Shown here one piece after another: positions 1-8,363 of a stretch of 55,098 nt of DNA (the first letter of the stretch is position 1; every line of letters begins with the position of its first letter). Position numbers and translations under genes: made by a program. Source of the stretch: JAYVJM01 sp043769275. Lineage in GTDB: Bacteria; Pseudomonadota; Gammaproteobacteria; Pseudomonadales; UBA7239. The stretch is from NCBI GenBank assembly GCA_043769275.1, contig JAYVJM010000068.1:1-55098 (forward strand), in the 5' to 3' direction. The notes under the pieces are model-generated. The model ran no database searches, was not told the DNA's origin, and worked only from the letters and a program-made list of their open reading frames with translations.

Positions 1-37
1 ACTCTGCCGTGTAAACCATTTGCTTTCTCGCCTTCAT
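1..37 (-). CDS. IS3-type transposase OrfA, N-terminal fragment (12 codons in window)
   Basis: The ATG at 37 is preceded on the minus strand by a GGAGAG ribosome binding site about 6 bases upstream. The visible protein begins MKARKQMVYTAE and then leaves the window. A basic start followed by YTAEF or YSAEF is characteristic of the helix-turn-helix OrfA of IS3-family elements. The adjacent terminal repeat supports this. Only 12 residues are visible, so the subgroup and the intactness of the gene are unknown. Confidence 0.55.
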   Translation of the reverse strand, partial: MKARKQMVYTAE

Positions 38-98
38 TGAAACTCTCCGCTTTGTATTTTATTGGCAAAACGGTGTCCACTTTTTGCAGCATAGGTCA
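1..98 (-). mobile_element. End of an IS3-family insertion sequence, cut by the window edge
   Basis: Read on the minus strand, positions 98 to 72 form a terminal repeat starting TGACCTATG and ending AAAAAGTGGACACC. This has the layout of the IS3 inverted repeat as I remember it (TGATC at the tip, then AGTGGACAC). About 35 bases inside it a gene starts whose first residues look like an IS3-type OrfA. The element reads out of the window to the left, so its other end, OrfB and target-site duplication cannot be seen. The presumed tip at 98 lies only 11 bases from the mce stop codon. Confidence 0.65.
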
Positions 99-109
99 CC
101 CTATGGGTT

Positions 110-523
110 TTAATGATGATCATCCGCTGGCTGATTAAGCTCAATCAAAACACCATCGCAAGATTTTGGGTGGATAAAAATCACTCGGCAGCCGTGCGCG
201 CCCAACGTGGGCGCGTCTGACAAAAACTGATAGCCTTTTGCTTTAAGCAAAGCAACATCTTCTTCCAGATTGTCGCTGCGAAAACACAGGTGATGTATCC
301 CGCCACCCTTCTTTTCTAAAAACTTAGCGATCGGCCCTTCGCCATTTAATGGATGTACCAGCTCAATCTGCGTGCCTGAAATAGGGAAAAATGCGGTGCT
401 TGTTTTGGCCGACTCAACGACTTCTGTACCATTAAATACCAGCCCAAAATCCTCTAAAAAACGACGGATACCCTTTTCTAAATCGGGTACAGCAATGGCA
501 ATATGGTCGAGATGGGTGATCAT
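110..523 (-). CDS. mce: Methylmalonyl-CoA epimerase (VOC fold)
   Basis: The 137-residue protein has the usual family length. It should interconvert the (S) and (R) forms of methylmalonyl-CoA in the route between propionyl-CoA and succinyl-CoA. It has two vicinal-oxygen-chelate repeats, beginning with HLDHIAIAV (His7) and GGGIHHLCF (about 73-81). Candidate metal ligands are His7, His77 or His78, and Glu128 in LIELNQ. The start has an AAAGG ribosome binding site 7 bases upstream. It diverges from rluC. No mutase or propionyl-CoA carboxylase gene is in the window, so the pathway is inferred from the family. A generic glyoxalase-fold protein is the alternative. Confidence 0.85.
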   Translation of the reverse strand: MITHLDHIAIAVPDLEKGIRRFLEDFGLVFNGTEVVESAKTSTAFFPISGTQIELVHPLNGEGPIAKFLEKKGGGIHHLCFRSDNLEEDVALLKAKGYQFLSDAPTLGAHGCRVIFIHPKSCDGVLIELNQPADDHH

Positions 524-641
524 AGATAAGCCTTTAAAAAGACGATGGCGAAAGCCGCAGAATGTAAGCTATAAATAAAAAGTGTCGGCATTTTAGCGGC
601 CGCGTCCATCCTGTACCAGTGCGATCTTGTATCATGTTGCC

Positions 642-1631
642 ATGACAGAAACCAATGACAAAACTCATACGGAAGACGACCGAAAACCCGTTTCTTACGT
701 TACCGTGGAAGCCGAATCTGCCGGCCAGCGCATTGACAACTTCCTCATCGCGCAACTAAAAGGCGTGCCGCGCACACTGATTTACCGCATTTTGCGCAAA
801 GGAGAGGTGCGAGTGAATAAAGGACGCGCCAAACCAGAGCAAAAACTGGTGATCGGCGACATCGTGCGCATGCCGCCGCTGCGACTACCGACAAGCGACG
901 AGCCGCCCAAGGCGGGCAATAATTTACTGAGTGATCTGGATGCACGCATTTTGTATGAAGATCGCCACATCATTGTCATCAACAAACCAGCAGGGCTGGC
1001 CGTACACGGCGGCAGCGGGATTCGGCTCGGCTTAATCGAAAGTTTGCGCCAGTTACGGCCACAAGAAAAAATGCTGGAACTAGTACACCGTTTGGATAGA
1101 GACACATCTGGGTGCATCGTAGTTGCGAAAAAACGCTCGGCACTGGTTGCGCTGCATGAGGCTTTACGCGCAGGAACAATCGACAAACGCTATACAGCAC
1201 TCGTTTTTGGTCGCTGGCCAGCCGCAAAACGCGATGTCAATGTAGCGCTTGTTAAAAGTCAGTTGGCTTCGGGAGGGCGTTATGTGCGCGTGGGGGATGA
1301 GGGTAAATCTGCCCGCACCGGATTTACTATTTTGCAGCAATTTGCCGGCTATACCCTGCTGGAAGCTAAACCCTACACGGGTCGCACCCATCAAATTCGG
1401 GTACACTCAAAATACGCAGGGCACTCACTTGTCGGTGACGATAAATACTCTGAGCGAGAACAAAATATCGCAGCCGCAACACTGGGCTTTAAGCGTTTGT
1501 GCCTGCATGCAGCGAGCATCACGTTTACCTCGCCTGGGAGTGGATTACCTTTAAAAATAGAAGCCCCTCTGCCAAAGGATATCGCCGATCCGTTGGCTAA
1601 TTTGCGACAAATATTCGTTAAAAATAACTGA
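642..1631 (+). CDS. rluC: 23S rRNA pseudouridine synthase RluC
   Basis: This enzyme converts uridines in 23S rRNA (positions 955, 2504 and 2580 in E. coli) to pseudouridine. The 329-residue protein has an N-terminal S4 RNA-binding domain (about 30-90, including RILRKGEVRVNKGR) and an RluA-type catalytic domain. The active-site HRLDRDTSG is at 149-157, with Asp152 as nucleophile. The C-terminal part contains the family motif YTGRTHQIRVH. I chose ATG 642; an upstream in-frame TTG at 627 would add five residues but has no better ribosome binding site. It is transcribed divergently from mce. Confidence 0.93.
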   Translation: MTETNDKTHTEDDRKPVSYVTVEAESAGQRIDNFLIAQLKGVPRTLIYRILRKGEVRVNKGRAKPEQKLVIGDIVRMPPLRLPTSDEPPKAGNNLLSDLDARILYEDRHIIVINKPAGLAVHGGSGIRLGLIESLRQLRPQEKMLELVHRLDRDTSGCIVVAKKRSALVALHEALRAGTIDKRYTALVFGRWPAAKRDVNVALVKSQLASGGRYVRVGDEGKSARTGFTILQQFAGYTLLEAKPYTGRTHQIRVHSKYAGHSLVGDDKYSEREQNIAAATLGFKRLCLHAASITFTSPGSGLPLKIEAPLPKDIADPLANLRQIFVKNN

Positions 1632-1782
1632 CAGTAAATGAAGGAGCGATGCCGTTATTGATTGCGCCAAAATACGCTTGGGGGAAGCAGCCAAGGCGTT
1701 ACCGGCAGCAAGCGCATAGCATTTTTTAACTATGTGCTTGATCTACTAATATACAATAAATAGACAACGACAGGACACAATA

Positions 1783-2754
1783 GTGGACATGATTATAGAT
1801 TGTGCCGGCTACGAACAAGGCCGTCGCACCTGCGACTTGGATATCGCCCAAGTTAGCCAATGGATTACCGGCCACAACCGTTTTGCTTGGATCGGGCTTC
1901 ATGAGCCAGATCGGGCGCTGTTGCATGAAGTGCAAAAACAGTTCGGGCTGCATGATCTTGCGTTAGAGGATGCGCTGAACGCACATCAACGTCCAAAACT
2001 AGAATTCTACGGTGATTCCTTATTTCTGGTGCTGCACACTGCCCAGCGCATTAAAGGTACCGTAGAGTTTGGCGAGACGCATATTTTTGCAGGCAGGGGC
2101 TACATCGTTACCGTACGTCATGGCGCATCATCTTCTTACAGCGAGGTACGTACAAGCTGCGAGCGAACACCGAACATGCTTAATAAAGGCTCTGACTTTG
2201 TACTGTATTCACTCATGGATTTTATCGTCGATAACTATCTACCTATCGTCACCGAATTTGAAACAGAGGCGACTAAAATAGAGTACAACGTTTTGAGCAG
2301 CGTAGTTGATCGCAATATCGTTACTCGCGTTTACGAACTCAAACGCAACCTGCTGCAAATGCGAGGCATGGTGTCGCCGGTAGTAGAAATCTGCAATCGT
2401 CTCATGCGCTTTGACTCTTCACTCATTGATGAAGATATGCGCCCCTATTTCCGTGACATTCACGATCATGCCATACGCGTGGACGAGAGTATCGACACCC
2501 TCCGCGAAACATTAAGCTCCGCGCTAGAAGCCAATTTATTGCTTGCGTCTGTACAACAAAATGAAGTGATGAAAAAACTGGCAGGTTGTGCGGCAATGCT
2601 GGCGGTGCCAACAGCTATTGCCGGTATTTATGGTATGAATTTTAAGTTTATGCCTGAATTACACTGGCGCTATGGTTATTTTATAGTGATCGGCTCAATG
2701 GTCGGAATTTGCGCTTACCTCTATTACCGCTTTAAAAAAGCAGGCTGGTTTTAA
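1783..2754 (+). CDS. corA: CorA-family magnesium/cobalt transporter
   Basis: The 323-residue inner-membrane channel protein is expected to import Mg2+ as a homopentamer. It has a long soluble N-terminal region, then two C-terminal membrane helices (about 265-283 and 300-317). The signature GMNF is at 284-287, followed by MPEL, as in true CorA proteins. The tail is short and basic (YRFKKAGWF). The GTG at 1783 has an AGGA ribosome binding site 7 bases upstream, better placed than for the ATG at 1789. It converges on rlmE with 25 bases between stops. Cobalt or nickel transport by the same fold cannot be excluded. Confidence 0.9.
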   Translation: MDMIIDCAGYEQGRRTCDLDIAQVSQWITGHNRFAWIGLHEPDRALLHEVQKQFGLHDLALEDALNAHQRPKLEFYGDSLFLVLHTAQRIKGTVEFGETHIFAGRGYIVTVRHGASSSYSEVRTSCERTPNMLNKGSDFVLYSLMDFIVDNYLPIVTEFETEATKIEYNVLSSVVDRNIVTRVYELKRNLLQMRGMVSPVVEICNRLMRFDSSLIDEDMRPYFRDIHDHAIRVDESIDTLRETLSSALEANLLLASVQQNEVMKKLAGCAAMLAVPTAIAGIYGMNFKFMPELHWRYGYFIVIGSMVGICAYLYYRFKKAGWF

Positions 2755-2779
2755 CTGATAAAACTGCCGTGCTTGGCTG

Positions 2780-3445
2780 TTAATGCTTAAAACCTTGCGC
2801 CAATACATACGTTTCACGTGAGCGCGCACGTGAAGCCTGTGGTTTTTTTGCACTGACTTTTGTATAGCTGCCTCGAAGCCGTAGCATGAGCGCATCAAAA
2901 CCTTCGCCATGAAACACTTTACTTAGGAAGCAACCACCAGGCTTTAATGTTTGACTGGCCATATCTACGGCCAGATCAATAAGCGCCATAATACGAGGCT
3001 GATCCACAGCAGCCATACCGCTCATATTGGGAGCCATATCTGAAAGCACAATATCTGCTTTTTGATCACCCAAACAGCTCAATATTTGCCGCAGTACCTC
3101 ATCCTCGCTAAAGTCGCCACAAATAAATTCAACGCCAGCTAATGGTTCCATAAGCAAAATATCGCTGCCAATAACGCGCCCCTTTTTACCCACCAAAGTA
3201 GCAGCAACCTGCGACCACCCGCCAGGCGAGCAGCCTAAATCGACCACCGTCATGCCAGCATGCATTAACTTGTGTTTTTCCTGTATTTCTAAGAGTTTAA
3301 AGCTGGCGCGAGAACGGTAACCCAGTTTTTGCGCCTGTAATACATAAGGATCGTTAAAATGCTCTTGCAGCCAACGGCTACTCGTTTTCGAGCGAGTGGA
3401 TTTTGTTTTACCGGGCGTTTCTGGTTTTGACTTTTTAATGGCCAT
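2780..3445 (-). CDS. rlmE: 23S rRNA (uridine-2'-O) methyltransferase RlmE (FtsJ/RrmJ)
   Basis: RlmE methylates the ribose of U2552 in the 23S A-loop late in 50S assembly, using S-adenosylmethionine. The 221-residue protein shows the FtsJ fold: RASFKLLEI with the first catalytic Lys, the SAM-binding DLGCSPGGWSQV, VLSDMAPNMSG with the catalytic Asp, SKVFHGEGF with the second Lys, and SRETYVLAQGF with the Glu. The N-terminus is basic, as is usual. An in-frame GTG at 3451 would add two residues; ATG 3445 was preferred. Neither has a clear ribosome binding site. The tRNA-Ser gene lies 24 bases upstream. In E. coli rlmE is usually next to ftsH, which is absent here. Confidence 0.93.
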   Translation of the reverse strand: MAIKKSKPETPGKTKSTRSKTSSRWLQEHFNDPYVLQAQKLGYRSRASFKLLEIQEKHKLMHAGMTVVDLGCSPGGWSQVAATLVGKKGRVIGSDILLMEPLAGVEFICGDFSEDEVLRQILSCLGDQKADIVLSDMAPNMSGMAAVDQPRIMALIDLAVDMASQTLKPGGCFLSKVFHGEGFDALMLRLRGSYTKVSAKKPQASRARSRETYVLAQGFKH

Positions 3446-3467
3446 GAACACGCTTGAGGAAAAGCTA

Positions 3468-3562
<95 letters not shown>

Positions 3563-3711
3563 AGAGGGGCAGCATAATAGCATAATTGCCCCGTAAACCA
3601 AGGGAAATTTAGTGTATCAGTGCCACCAATTGTTGTCTTTCAGCAACAATGATCGCACCTAAGTAGGTTCGCCTTTCCACCTGAACGATCTCGTTATTTT
3701 CGTGTCAGAGC

Positions 3712-3960
3712 TTAACGATTGCCTAAGCCATCGCTATAATCATCAACATACGTCGCGCCCCAGCTATCCGCTAGAAACACACTCCCGCCCTGCTGCTTTT
3801 CCTGCTGAATACGCTGATAAATTTCTTCACGATGAACCGAGACATCCTTTGGCGCATTGATCCCTATGCGCACTTGATTACCTTTGGCGCCAAGCACCGT
3901 CACAGTGACATCGTCACCAATCATGAGGGTCTCGCCGATGCGCCGAGTTAAAATAAGCAT
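3712..3960 (-). CDS. csrA: Carbon storage regulator CsrA/RsmA
   Basis: CsrA is a small dimeric RNA-binding protein that represses or activates translation at GGA motifs in mRNA leaders. Residues 1-60 match the family closely: MLILTRRIGETLMIGDDV at the N-terminus and VSVHREEIYQRIQ near the end of the core, including the RNA-contacting Arg in VHREEI. The protein has 82 residues, about 20 more than the common 61-65. The extra C-terminal stretch is rich in Gly, Asp and Tyr. A strong AAGGAGAG site lies 6 bases before the ATG. It sits between lysC and tRNA-Ser, the Pseudomonas rsmA arrangement. Confidence 0.95.
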   Translation of the reverse strand: MLILTRRIGETLMIGDDVTVTVLGAKGNQVRIGINAPKDVSVHREEIYQRIQQEKQQGGSVFLADSWGATYVDDYSDGLGNR

Positions 3961-4195
3961 TTTTCTCTCCTTACTGCCAGTACAACAGGTTCAGTGACCA
4001 CTCTGCGCAGCGCAGCCTGTAGACGAACAAACCACAACAGCCTGATTTCAGTATTGATCACTTTTCCAAAAAACGCGTCACACGCTAAAACTATTTGGTT
4101 ATGACTAGCAACCCACTCCGCCTAGGCTGTTCTATATGCTTCTTAGCCGTACGCTCCTGCCAGCACAAACACCCAGCAAAAGAAGCGTAACGCCT

Positions 4196-4684
4196 TTACT
4201 CGCCGTTAGTACCTTGCAGATCAAATGCTTCATGTAATGCGCGCACTGCAAGCTCCATATACTTTTCCTCAATAACAACCGAGATTTTTATCTCAGACGT
4301 TGTAATTAGCTGGATATTTATACTGTGATCTGCCAGCGTTTTAAACATTTTTGCAGCCACGCCGGCATGGGAGCGCATGCCTACGCCAACTATCGACACT
4401 TTGGCAATTTTGTCATCGTGAATAACGCGAGTTGCACCCACCTCTTCTGCCACACGAGACAACACTTGCGCCGCTTTCTGCATCTCACTGCGCGCAACGG
4501 TGAAAGTGACATCTGTTGTTCTGTCGGCACTGATGTTTTGCACAATAACGTCCACCTCTATATTGGCGGCACTCACAGGCTCCAAAATACGAGCCGCTAC
4601 CCCGGGCGTATCGGGAACACCGCATATCGTCAACTTAGCCTCATCACTTGTAAAAGCAATACCGGATATGACAGGTTTTTCCAT
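4196..4684 (-). CDS. lysC: Possible aspartokinase beta subunit from an internal lysC start
   Basis: Inside lysC an in-frame ATG at 4684 (MEKPVISGIAF) is preceded on the coding strand by GAGGAG, 9 bases upstream. This is a much better ribosome binding site than that of the full gene. The product would have 162 residues and consist only of the two ACT domains. Bacillus, Corynebacterium and some pseudomonads make such an overlapping beta subunit, giving an alpha2-beta2 enzyme. The sequence supports a second initiation site; use in the cell is inferred. Confidence 0.55.
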   Translation of the reverse strand: MEKPVISGIAFTSDEAKLTICGVPDTPGVAARILEPVSAANIEVDVIVQNISADRTTDVTFTVARSEMQKAAQVLSRVAEEVGATRVIHDDKIAKVSIVGVGMRSHAGVAAKMFKTLADHSINIQLITTSEIKISVVIEEKYMELAVRALHEAFDLQGTNGE

Positions 4685-5425
4685 AGCGGAATTCTCCTCA
4701 AGACTAATTAAGGTGCCAGGCCCGTCCACAAAGCTGGACAGCACACGCAAGGGAACATTGTATTTACCGGCAAATTCTACCGAACGAATCTGTAAAACCT
4801 TGGAGCCTAAACTAGCCATCTCCAACATTTCTTCAAAAGTGATGCGATCAAGCCTGCGCGCCTCAGGTACCACGCGCGGATCCGTGGTATAGACGCCGTC
4901 AACATCTGTGTAGATATGGCACTCATCGGCTTTGAGTGCTGCAGCCAATGCCACGCCTGTAGTATCAGAGCCGCCACGACCCAACGTAGTGATGTTGCCA
5001 AGCTCATCAACACCCTGAAAACCAGCCACAACCACAATGCAGCCCGCATCAAGATCAGCACGTATACGCTCGCCATCTATCGCCTGAATACGGGCTTTGC
5101 CAAAGGCGCTATCGGTCAAAATACGAACCTGTGCGCCCGTGTAAGAACGGGCTTTAATGCCTCGCTTGTGAAGCGCCATCGCCAACAAGCTCATAGTCAC
5201 TTGCTCTCCCGTGGAAAGGAGCACATCCATTTCACGCGGCGACGGGTGCTCTTGCACCTGCCGAGAGAGCGCAACAAGACGGTTGGTTTCTCCGCTCATA
5301 GCAGACACAACAGCCACTAACTGATGCCCTTGGGCATAAAAATTTGCTAATTTGTCGGCCACCGACTCAATGCGCTCAATCGAACCTACCGACGTGCCAC
5401 CAAATTTTTGAACAAGCAGACTCAT
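4196..5425 (-). CDS. lysC: Aspartokinase (alpha subunit form)
   Basis: LysC phosphorylates aspartate, the first step toward lysine, threonine, methionine and diaminopimelate. The 409-residue protein opens with LVQKFGGTSVG, the kinase nucleotide/substrate motif. The amino-acid kinase domain spans about 1-245 and includes GRGGSDTTGVALAAAL and TDVDGVYTTDPR. Two C-terminal ACT domains (about 260-405) should bind the feedback effectors. The open frame extends 27 codons upstream, but ATG 5425 gives the conserved N-terminus. Its ribosome binding site is weak. Internal signals suggest a second shorter product, listed separately. csrA follows on the same strand. Confidence 0.95.
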   Translation of the reverse strand: MSLLVQKFGGTSVGSIERIESVADKLANFYAQGHQLVAVVSAMSGETNRLVALSRQVQEHPSPREMDVLLSTGEQVTMSLLAMALHKRGIKARSYTGAQVRILTDSAFGKARIQAIDGERIRADLDAGCIVVVAGFQGVDELGNITTLGRGGSDTTGVALAAALKADECHIYTDVDGVYTTDPRVVPEARRLDRITFEEMLEMASLGSKVLQIRSVEFAGKYNVPLRVLSSFVDGPGTLISLEENSAMEKPVISGIAFTSDEAKLTICGVPDTPGVAARILEPVSAANIEVDVIVQNISADRTTDVTFTVARSEMQKAAQVLSRVAEEVGATRVIHDDKIAKVSIVGVGMRSHAGVAAKMFKTLADHSINIQLITTSEIKISVVIEEKYMELAVRALHEAFDLQGTNGE

Positions 5426-5777
5426 AGCGAAATACGACCCAAGCCAATGAAAAAGGGATAGCCAAAAAACGGCGTTTGAACGCGGCGCATTAAACAATAA
5501 AGCCATACAGAAGTTAAGCGAAACAGTAAAACTCTTGGGTAATCCACCAAAAATACTGCTCGACTATCTGATTTATCATAAAAAATGGGGTCAAGCGATA
5601 TAAGGCACTCAATATGCCCCCCCCCTTGCGCTTCATTGGACTTACAAGGGGGCGGCAAGGTTGCAATTTAAGCGCGCCTCCCAATCATGTTAGAATGCTC
5701 GCCCCTCGCGGCTCGCGTTTGCCGCATTCGGCTCCTGCTTTTAAGACAGCTTTAACTCCCTAAAGGAACGCGTACGC
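5426..5777. other. Divergent intergenic region between lysC and gyrA
   Basis: These 352 bases must hold promoters for leftward lysC and rightward gyrA. A TAGAAT hexamer at 5691-5696 is a possible gyrA -10 element, but no convincing -35 lies 17 bases upstream. A run of nine C at 5617-5625 lies near the middle. A ribosome binding site AAAGGA (5762-5767) precedes gyrA. I see no convincing ORF, RNA gene or long inverted repeat. Confidence 0.6.
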
Positions 5778-8330
5778 ATGGCTGAACTTGCCAAAGAAAT
5801 TTTGCCCGTCAATATTGAAGACGAGTTGAAGAAGTCTTATCTCGACTATGCCATGAGCGTGATCGTTGGCCGCGCATTGCCCGACGTGCGTGACGGGCTG
5901 AAACCTGTACATCGCCGCGTACTGTTTGCGATGAGCGAACTGGCCAACTACTGGAACAGGCCGTATAAAAAATCGGCACGGGTTGTGGGTGATGTAATCG
6001 GTAAATACCACCCCCACGGCGACACTGCAGTTTATGACACCATCGTACGAATGGCGCAGTCGTTTTCACTGCGCTACATGCTGGTGGACGGACAAGGCAA
6101 CTTTGGCTCAATCGATGGCGATTCGCCAGCGGCTATGCGTTACACCGAAATCCGCATGTCGAAAATCGCCCACGATTTATTAGCCGATCTTGACAAGGAA
6201 ACTGTTGACTTCGTGCCAAACTATGACGGCACGGAAATGATCCCCGTCGTGATGCCAACGCGCATACCCAACCTGTTAATTAACGGGTCTTCGGGCATTG
6301 CTGTTGGCATGGCAACCAATATTCCGCCACATAATTTGGGCGAAATAATTGACGCTTGCCTAGCGCTCATCACCAACCCTGATCTCAGCATTGACGAGCT
6401 TATGGCGTTTGTTCCAGGGCCTGACTTTCCCACCGCCGGCATCATTAACGGGCGAGCGGGAATTGTAGAAGCCTATCGCACCGGTCGTGGCCGCATTTAT
6501 GTGCGCGCACGCGCAACAGTCGAGCGCGACGATAAAGGCAATCGCGATGTAGTCATTATTACTGAGCTGCCCTATCAAGTGAATAAAGCGCGCTTGATAG
6601 AAAAAATTGCCGACTTGGTGAAAGAGAAAAAAATCGAAGGCATTTCTGAGCTGCGCGATGAATCTGACAAAGACGGCTTGCGCGTTGTCATTGAGTTAAA
6701 GCGCAATGAATCCGGCGAAGTATTGCTGAATAACTTGTACGCACAAACACAATTGCAAACCGTGTTTGGCATCAATATGGTTGCCTTGGTCGACGGACAG
6801 CCACGCACACTAAACCTGAAAGAAATTTTAGAAGCGTTTGTACGTCACCGCCGCGAAGTAGTAACGCGCCGTACCGTATATTTGCTGCGTAGAGCACGTG
6901 AACGCGGCCATATTCTCGAAGGTCTAGCTGTGGCGATTTCCAATATCGACACCGTAATTGAATTAATTCGCCAATCACCCACACCAGCGGATGCCAAAGA
7001 ATCTTTGATCGCCAAGGGTTGGGCACCAGGCACAGTAAGTGCTTGGCTGGAAAGTAGCGGAGGTTCAGCCTGTCGCCCCGATGATTTACCCGTTGATTTC
7101 GGCTTACATGCAGGGCTCTATTATCTATCGCCGGAACAGGCGCAAGCCATTCTGGATTTACGCCTGCACCGTTTAACCGGCATGGAGCATGAAAAGCTGC
7201 TGACGGAATATCAAGAAAAGCTGGCGCAGATAACCGAATATTTAAATATTCTCGGCAATTACCCGCGTTTGATGGAAGTTATTTGTTCGGAATTGGAGCA
7301 GGCAAAATCGGATTACAACGATGCACGCCGTACAGAAATTATCAGCTCGCAACTCGATTTATGCACCGAGGATCTAATCACGCCGGAAGACCGCGTCGTG
7401 ACAATTTCGCACGGCGGTTACGCAAAATCGCAACCGCTTGAGGTATATCAAGCACAACGCCGTGGTGGCATGGGCAAATCTGCTACAGCAGTTAAAGATG
7501 AAGATTTTGTCGAGCATTTGTTGATTGCTAACACGCACGACACCATTCTATGCTTTAGCAATGTTGGCAAAGTTTATTGGCTGAAGGTGTATCAAATTCC
7601 TGTAGCTGCTCGTGGGGCGCGCGGTCGTCCGATGGTCAATTTATTGCCGTTGGATGACGGCGAACGCATCACATCTATTTTGCCAGTGAAAGAATACGAT
7701 GCCGACCACTTTATCTTTATGGCAACCTCTTTCGGGACTGTGAAAAAAACCGTACTCACCGAATTTTCGCGCCCACGCTCGGTGGGTTTACGTGCGCTGG
7801 AATTGGATGAAGGCGACGTGCTTATTGGCACCGCCATCACCACGGGCAAAAACGACATCATGCTTTTTGCCAGTAACGGTAAAGCAGTGCGCTTTGAAGA
7901 GGACGATGTGCGTGCTGTAGGTCGAACTGCACGCGGCGTACGCGGCATTAGAATGGCCGCCGAAAACCGCATGATTGCGCTAATTATTCCCGCCGAAAAC
8001 GGAAAAATTCTTACCGTGAGCCAAAACGGTTACGGCAAGCGCACGCTGGCAGAAGAGTTCCCAACAAAAGGTCGCGGCACACAGGGCGTGATAGCCATGC
8101 AGTGCTCTGAACGTAACGGCAACCTAGTCGGCGCTGTGCAAGTGTTTGATGGTGATGAGCTGATGCTGATTTCCGATCAAGGCACACTGGTGCGTACGCG
8201 TGCGGATGAAATTTCCATTGTGAGCCGCAACACACAAGGCGTGCGCGTAATTCGCCTGAAAGAAGATGAGCACCTAGTCAGCGTTGAGCGTATTGCTGAA
8301 CCTGATGAGATCGAAACCACTGAAGAATAG
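5778..8330 (+). CDS. gyrA: DNA gyrase subunit A
   Basis: GyrA is the breakage-reunion subunit of gyrase, which introduces negative supercoils as an A2B2 tetramer. The 850-residue protein keeps E. coli numbering at the N-terminus: the catalytic tyrosine is Tyr122 in MRYTEIRM. The quinolone-determining region reads HPHGDTAVYD, with Thr83 and Asp87. Thr at 83 is normal in pseudomonads, so it does not by itself indicate resistance. The C-terminal DNA-wrapping pinwheel starts near 530. Its GyrA box at 560-566 reads QRRGGMG, with Met where Lys or Arg is usual. AAAGGA lies upstream of the ATG. serC follows after 33 bases. Confidence 0.98.
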   Translation: MAELAKEILPVNIEDELKKSYLDYAMSVIVGRALPDVRDGLKPVHRRVLFAMSELANYWNRPYKKSARVVGDVIGKYHPHGDTAVYDTIVRMAQSFSLRYMLVDGQGNFGSIDGDSPAAMRYTEIRMSKIAHDLLADLDKETVDFVPNYDGTEMIPVVMPTRIPNLLINGSSGIAVGMATNIPPHNLGEIIDACLALITNPDLSIDELMAFVPGPDFPTAGIINGRAGIVEAYRTGRGRIYVRARATVERDDKGNRDVVIITELPYQVNKARLIEKIADLVKEKKIEGISELRDESDKDGLRVVIELKRNESGEVLLNNLYAQTQLQTVFGINMVALVDGQPRTLNLKEILEAFVRHRREVVTRRTVYLLRRARERGHILEGLAVAISNIDTVIELIRQSPTPADAKESLIAKGWAPGTVSAWLESSGGSACRPDDLPVDFGLHAGLYYLSPEQAQAILDLRLHRLTGMEHEKLLTEYQEKLAQITEYLNILGNYPRLMEVICSELEQAKSDYNDARRTEIISSQLDLCTEDLITPEDRVVTISHGGYAKSQPLEVYQAQRRGGMGKSATAVKDEDFVEHLLIANTHDTILCFSNVGKVYWLKVYQIPVAARGARGRPMVNLLPLDDGERITSILPVKEYDADHFIFMATSFGTVKKTVLTEFSRPRSVGLRALELDEGDVLIGTAITTGKNDIMLFASNGKAVRFEEDDVRAVGRTARGVRGIRMAAENRMIALIIPAENGKILTVSQNGYGKRTLAEEFPTKGRGTQGVIAMQCSERNGNLVGAVQVFDGDELMLISDQGTLVRTRADEISIVSRNTQGVRVIRLKEDEHLVSVERIAEPDEIETTEE

Positions 8331-8363
8331 TCGCTGTAGAAATAGCTAAAGAGGTAAAACGAC

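Noticed and set aside
1649..1729. 26-codon ORF after rluC (MPLLIAPKYAWGKQPRR...) preceded by AAGGAG
   Set aside because: The ribosome binding site is only 2 bases from the ATG, too close for normal use, and no family is recognised.
3620..3645. ATTGTTG/CAACAAT stem between csrA and tRNA-Ser
   Set aside because: The stem is AT-rich and lacks a T run, so it is not a supported terminator.
5617..5625. Run of nine C between lysC and gyrA, and a run of eight C at 33071-33078
   Set aside because: Both are intergenic and not clearly placed in a promoter spacer, so phase variation is not supported.
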